Positions 6,188 through 8,997 of a stretch of DNA of 8,997 nucleotides are shown one piece after another. How positions within the stretch are numbered: the stretch's first letter is position 1; every line of letters begins with the position of its first letter. The notes beneath the pieces were generated by a model that saw only the letters and a list, made by a program, of their open reading frames with translations, searched no databases and was not told where the DNA came from. The stretch is from Acidobacteriota bacterium (lineage in GTDB: Bacteria > Acidobacteriota > UBA6911 > RPQK01): the NCBI GenBank assembly GCA_003819755.1, contig RPQK01000273.1, positions 1 to 8,997 of the forward strand. Reading direction: 5' to 3'. A program made the position numbers and the translations under genes.

Positions 6188-6355
6188 GTGAGCGAGTTTA
6201 AACAGCGGGGCAGCCGCGTCACTACCGGTGACTGCATTCTCTGCCAGCGTTGCGCTCACGCCTGCCCGAGCGGTGCTTTGCACCTGTCGATCGGCTTCGA
6301 CATCGGCGTTGGGGGAGTTCAACAGTGGTATGCTTGGGCGTCTGGCGATGGTTAA
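6188..6355 (+). CDS. Short [4Fe-4S] ferredoxin-like reading frame (possible gene remnant or frameshifted tail)
   Basis: From GTG at 6188 to TAA at 6353-6355 this frame encodes 55 aa with GDCILCQRCAHACPSGAL at residues 14-31. It holds Cys16, Cys19, Cys22 and Cys26 followed by Pro, exactly the CxxCxxCxxxCP pattern that binds one [4Fe-4S] cluster. The preceding EFKQRGSRVTT and following LHLSIGFDIG look like the flanks of a C-terminal ferredoxin domain in a larger membrane or redox protein. There is no ATG in this frame back to a TGA at 6038-6040, and GTG 6188 has no good Shine-Dalgarno sequence. It starts 19 bp after the stop of the 56-aa gene but in another frame. It could be a reinitiated small ferredoxin, the tail of the 56-aa protein after a frameshift (natural or sequencing error), or a pseudogene. 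The sequence after residue 40 is not recognisable. Confidence 0.5.
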   Translation: MSEFKQRGSRVTTGDCILCQRCAHACPSGALHLSIGFDIGVGGVQQWYAWASGDG

Positions 6356-6510
6356 GGGTGGGCCCGTTACCTGTCGAGCGCCGAACCCACCCCGCGGCAT
6401 CCGTCAACTGCGCCCGACTCACACAAGGCGCAGAAACAGAGCCGCTAGCCGTCGCCCGCACTTCGCGGAAGGTTAGCAGGCGCTTCTGCGATTCTTCCGC
6501 TTGGGCAGTC
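6356..6510. other. Convergent intergenic region with two weak hairpins
   Basis: This lies between the rightward NCS1 group and the leftward glgX. GGGTGGG (6356-6362) pairs with CCCACCC (6386-6392) over a 23-nt loop, directly after the ferredoxin-like stop. CTGCGCC (6408-6414) pairs with GGCGCAG (6427-6433) over a 12-nt loop. Neither stem is followed by a T-run on either strand, so they are at best weak candidates for transcription end structures. I see no other gene here. Confidence 0.35.
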
Positions 6511-8628
6511 CTAAGTCTTCTTCTTTGTTACGGTACAGATAAAGACGCTCATAGAGCGGCTTTCGACTCTCACTTTCTCGCTGGCCTTGTATTTTCGTTC
6601 TGCAGGCTGCGGGATGGTCTGCCGGGTGTCGAACAACTTCTCCCACCGCTTGCCCCAGGTTTGAGCCGGGAAGGTGAAATTCAGCGGCTCATGGTGCGCG
6701 TTGAAGAAGAGGAGGAAAGTGTCATCGACTATCAGTTCGCCTCGTTCGTCGGTGTAATTCAGTGCCTGACCGTTCAGATAGACCCCCAGGGATTTCGCCA
6801 CCGGGCCCTGCATCCAGTCCTGGTCGGTCATTTCGTCCCCGGTCGGTTTCAGCCACGCAATGTCGGCGAAGCCATGAATGGGCCGGCCGTGGAACCAGCG
6901 ACGGCGGTGGAGCGCTGGGTGTGCCTTCCGCAGTTTAACCAGTTCGCTCACGAAGTCGATCAGGTCCTGATCCTTTTCATCCCACTTGTACCAGGAGATT
7001 TGATTGTCCTGGCAATAGCCGTTGTTGTTTCCGAACTGTGTCCGTCCCATCTCGTCGCCGCCCAGAATCATGGGGATGCCCTGCGAGAGGATGAGGGTTG
7101 CCAGGAAATTGCGCTGTTGTTGGCTGCGCAGAGCGTTGACACCCGGATCGCCGGTGGGTCCTTCGACTCCGCAATTCCAGGAACGATTGTGGCTTTCTCC
7201 GTCACGGTTCCCCTCGCCGTTCGCCTCGTTGTGTTTCTCGTTGTACGAGACGAGATCGCGGAGCGTGAAACCGTCGTGAGCCGTCACGAAATTCACACTG
7301 GCGTAGGGTCGTCGCCCGGTTGTCTCGTACAGGTCTGAGCTGCCGGTGAGCCGGTAGGCGAAATCGCCGAGGGCAGATCCTTCGCCCCGCCAGTAGTCGC
7401 GAATAGTGTCGCGGTAGCGCCCGTTCCATTCCGACCAGGCAGGAGGGAAGTTGCCGACCTGGTAACCACCCTCCCCGACATCCCACGGTTCCGCAATCAG
7501 CTTCACCTGGCTGACAATGGGGTCCTGCTGAATCAGATCGAAGAAAGCCGACAACCGGTCGACGTCATGCAACTCTCGGGCAAGGGTCGCGGCCAAATCA
7601 AATCGAAAGCCGTCGACGTGCATTTCCGTGACCCAGTATCGGAGGGAATCCATGATCAGCTGCAGAACGTGCGGGTGCCGCATGTTCAGGCTGTTGCCGG
7701 TCCCGGTGTAATCCATGTAGTACTGGCGGTCCTTTTGGACCAGCCGGTAGTAAGCCGCATTATCGATCCCCTTAAAGCAGAGAGTGGGCCCCAGGTGGTT
7801 GCCTTCCGCCGTATGGTTGTAGACGACATCAAGAATCACCTCAATTCCTTCCTGGTGAAGCGTCTTGACCATTTGCTTGAACTCCTGGACCTGACGGCCG
7901 ACGGGATTCGAGTGGCCGTATTCGTTGTGAACGGCCAGGTATCCAATCGAGTTGTATCCCCAGTAGTTCCGCAGCCCGCGCTCGAGCAGGTGGGCATCAT
8001 GGATGAAGTGATGAACCGGCAGGAGTTCAACGGCCGTGATTCCCAGGTGGGCGAAATGTTTGAGGGCGACGGGATGGGAAAGCGCCTCGTAGGTTCCTCG
8101 AATGTCCGCGGGTATGTCCATTTGCAGCTTGGAGAATCCTTTTACATGAGTTTCATAGACGACCGTCTCGTTCCAGGGAATGTGCGGCAGGTGGTCGGTT
8201 CCCCAGTCGAAGTACGGACTGATGACAATGGACTTGGGCATGTAGGCAGCGCTGTCCGCTTCGTTCAGGGCGCCACCCGGGTCAGAGAAATAGTAGGTGA
8301 AAACGGCCTCATTCCAATCGACCGGACCGCCGATCGCCTTGGCATAAGGGTCAAGAAGAAGTTTAGCCGCACAACAACGTTGCCCTTCTCCAGGGTTCCA
8401 GGGGCCATGCACCCGGAAGCCGTATCGGTCTCCCGGACCTACATCCGGCAGGTATCCGTGCCAGCAGTATCCTGTTACTTCGGGAAGCTCAACGCGGGTC
8501 TCCTCCCCGCTTTCCGTAAAGAGGCAAAGTTCTACCTTTTCTGCGACTTCTGAAAACAACGAGAAATTGGTTCCCGTACCGTCGTAGGTGGCTCCCAAAG
8601 GGTAGGGTGCTCCTGGCCACACTCTCAT
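6511..8628 (-). CDS. glgX: Glycogen debranching enzyme GlgX (GH13 isoamylase-type, alpha-1,6-glucosidase)
   Basis: It hydrolyses alpha-1,6 branch points of phosphorylase-trimmed glycogen in the cytoplasm. From ATG 8628 the protein has 705 aa, normal for the family, and begins with the typical MRVWPGAPYPLGATYDG. A CBM48-like N-terminal domain occupies roughly residues 5-125, then the GH13 barrel, then a C-terminal beta domain. The four conserved GH13 regions are present: DVVYNHTAEGNH from Asp267; GFRFDLAA with nucleophile Asp344; AEPWDVG with acid/base Glu380; and TAHDGFTLRD with Asp452. NEANGEGNRDG and GGDEMGRTQFGNNNGYCQDN are GlgX/TreX-type signatures. An in-frame ATG at 8697 would add 23 unconserved residues. 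The start at 8628 has AGGAAG 7 nt upstream and matches the family, so it is preferred. No other glycogen gene is visible in the window. Confidence 0.97.
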   Translation of the reverse strand: MRVWPGAPYPLGATYDGTGTNFSLFSEVAEKVELCLFTESGEETRVELPEVTGYCWHGYLPDVGPGDRYGFRVHGPWNPGEGQRCCAAKLLLDPYAKAIGGPVDWNEAVFTYYFSDPGGALNEADSAAYMPKSIVISPYFDWGTDHLPHIPWNETVVYETHVKGFSKLQMDIPADIRGTYEALSHPVALKHFAHLGITAVELLPVHHFIHDAHLLERGLRNYWGYNSIGYLAVHNEYGHSNPVGRQVQEFKQMVKTLHQEGIEVILDVVYNHTAEGNHLGPTLCFKGIDNAAYYRLVQKDRQYYMDYTGTGNSLNMRHPHVLQLIMDSLRYWVTEMHVDGFRFDLAATLARELHDVDRLSAFFDLIQQDPIVSQVKLIAEPWDVGEGGYQVGNFPPAWSEWNGRYRDTIRDYWRGEGSALGDFAYRLTGSSDLYETTGRRPYASVNFVTAHDGFTLRDLVSYNEKHNEANGEGNRDGESHNRSWNCGVEGPTGDPGVNALRSQQQRNFLATLILSQGIPMILGGDEMGRTQFGNNNGYCQDNQISWYKWDEKDQDLIDFVSELVKLRKAHPALHRRRWFHGRPIHGFADIAWLKPTGDEMTDQDWMQGPVAKSLGVYLNGQALNYTDERGELIVDDTFLLFFNAHHEPLNFTFPAQTWGKRWEKLFDTRQTIPQPAERKYKASEKVRVESRSMSVFICTVTKKKT

Positions 8629-8635
8629 CGCGGTT

Positions 8636-8641
8636 CTTCCT
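8636..8641 (-). promoter_or_regulatory. Ribosome binding site fixing the glgX start
   Basis: AGGAAG on the minus strand sits 7 nt before the ATG at 8628, ideal spacing. It decides against the upstream in-frame ATG at 8697. Confidence 0.65.
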
Positions 8642-8755
8642 TTCAGTCCACGGTTCTCGACACTAGTATTCAAAGGTATCGACGGCACTGTGGTCACGAG
8701 GCCGTAATCCCCCCGTTGGGTCTAAACGCAAGAGTCAGAGACGGATGTTAAGTTA

Positions 8756-8764
8756 AGTATACCA
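8756..8764 (-). promoter_or_regulatory. Extended -10 promoter candidate for glgX
   Basis: The minus strand reads TGGTATACT, an extended -10 element (TGn plus TATACT, 5 of 6 to consensus). The -35 region at 17 bp spacing (TCCGCA) is weak, which is tolerated for extended -10 promoters. The leader to the ATG at 8628 would be about 120 nt, unusually long for a simple promoter. Inference only. Confidence 0.38.
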
Positions 8765-8897
8765 GCGGCTAAGGGATATGCGGAATTGAGGGGCGAGGGG
8801 CCTTAGGCGCAAGAATAAGAATCGAGATTGGGGGCCGTCCCTTGGGAGCGCAGGCGTCTCGCCGGGCGTCATTTCATTTACTTTTTTGCGAAGTCGG
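8765..8897. other. Non-coding stretch upstream of glgX
   Basis: I see no supported gene, RNA or promoter here on either strand beyond the extended -10 candidate just to its left. Together with the flanking leader and hairpin element it belongs to a 369-bp stretch (8629-8997) without a gene. Confidence 0.6.
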
Positions 8898-8990
8898 TGC
8901 AACCAGCCGTGGTGAACGGGGCTTTTATTGTGGCCGGACTCTCCAGAGTCCGGCAGCCGGGCTGGGAGCCCGGCGAAAACGATGGTTGCA
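8898..8990. repeat. Nested inverted-repeat element: twin GC hairpins inside an 8-bp inverted repeat
   Basis: Two perfect hairpins stand one base apart. The first pairs GCCGGACTCT (8933-8942) with AGAGTCCGGC (8945-8954). The second pairs GCCGGGCT (8956-8963) with AGCCCGGC (8967-8974) over a GGG loop. They are enclosed by TGCAACCA (8898-8905) and its exact reverse complement TGGTTGCA (8983-8990). The second hairpin is followed by GAAAAC, not a T-run. The layout resembles a REP-like or other small dispersed palindromic element, or a strong RNA structure at the end of a gene beyond the right edge. Which one cannot be told from a single copy. Confidence 0.6.
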
Positions 8991-8997
8991 GCTCGCC

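Noticed and set aside
6250..7338. Long plus-strand ORF of 362 aa overlapping the 3' part of glgX
   Set aside because: It lies antisense to a clearly conserved GH13 enzyme, its N-terminal part crosses non-coding sequence, and its translation shows no recognisable domain.
7567..8553. Plus-strand ORF of 328 aa
   Set aside because: It is wholly antisense to glgX, in a mirror frame kept open by GC-rich codons, with no protein-like motifs.

Overview
The window looks like chromosomal DNA from a GC-rich Gram-negative-type bacterium, most likely an uncultured soil or freshwater lineage. Acidobacteriota (Blastocatellia-like) is my best guess, with modest confidence. The basis is a predicted lipoprotein binding protein, a secreted FN3/PKD beta-sandwich protein, and intergenic arrays of the heptamer GGATGAA/TTCATCC. 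The reverse translation of that heptamer (FILHPSS) is a familiar annotation artefact in genomes of this kind. There is no rRNA, tRNA, CRISPR array or recognisable transposase.

Layout. (1) 1-1894, minus strand: the start of a sugar-type ABC importer operon. The lipoprotein substrate-binding protein (926-1894) comes first. It is followed by a dual-domain ATPase of the RbsA/MglA class, of which only the first 275 codons lie inside the window (1-825). A permease would be expected further left but is not visible. (2) The gap between these two genes (826-925) and the 270-bp gap upstream of the binding-protein gene (1895-2164) are both filled with GGATGAA heptads followed by their inverted copies, so each gap can fold into a long hairpin. 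(3) 2165-4378, minus strand: a 737-aa secreted protein with one FN3 domain, two PKD-like domains and about four degenerate beta-rich repeats of roughly 110 aa. (4) 4379-4618: a divergent control region with a sigma70-like promoter for the rightward genes. (5) 4619-6355, plus strand: an NCS1/CodB-like 12-TM permease, a 56-aa two-TM protein overlapping it by ATGA, and then a short reading frame carrying a perfect CxxCxxCxxxCP [4Fe-4S] motif. (6) 6511-8628, minus strand: a complete glycogen debranching enzyme (GlgX), convergent with the NCS1 group. (7) 8629-8997: the non-coding glgX leader with an extended -10 promoter, and near the edge a pair of back-to-back GC hairpins enclosed by an 8-bp inverted repeat.

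Functionally the window combines solute uptake (ABC and NCS1), a cell-surface or secreted adhesion-type protein, and storage-polysaccharide breakdown. No single pathway joins them. The points most worth a second look are the small genes behind the NCS1 permease (5998-6355), including the [4Fe-4S] frame with no ATG start, and the heptad arrays, which abut a stop codon, have a higher-order 40-bp period and inflate predicted N-termini.
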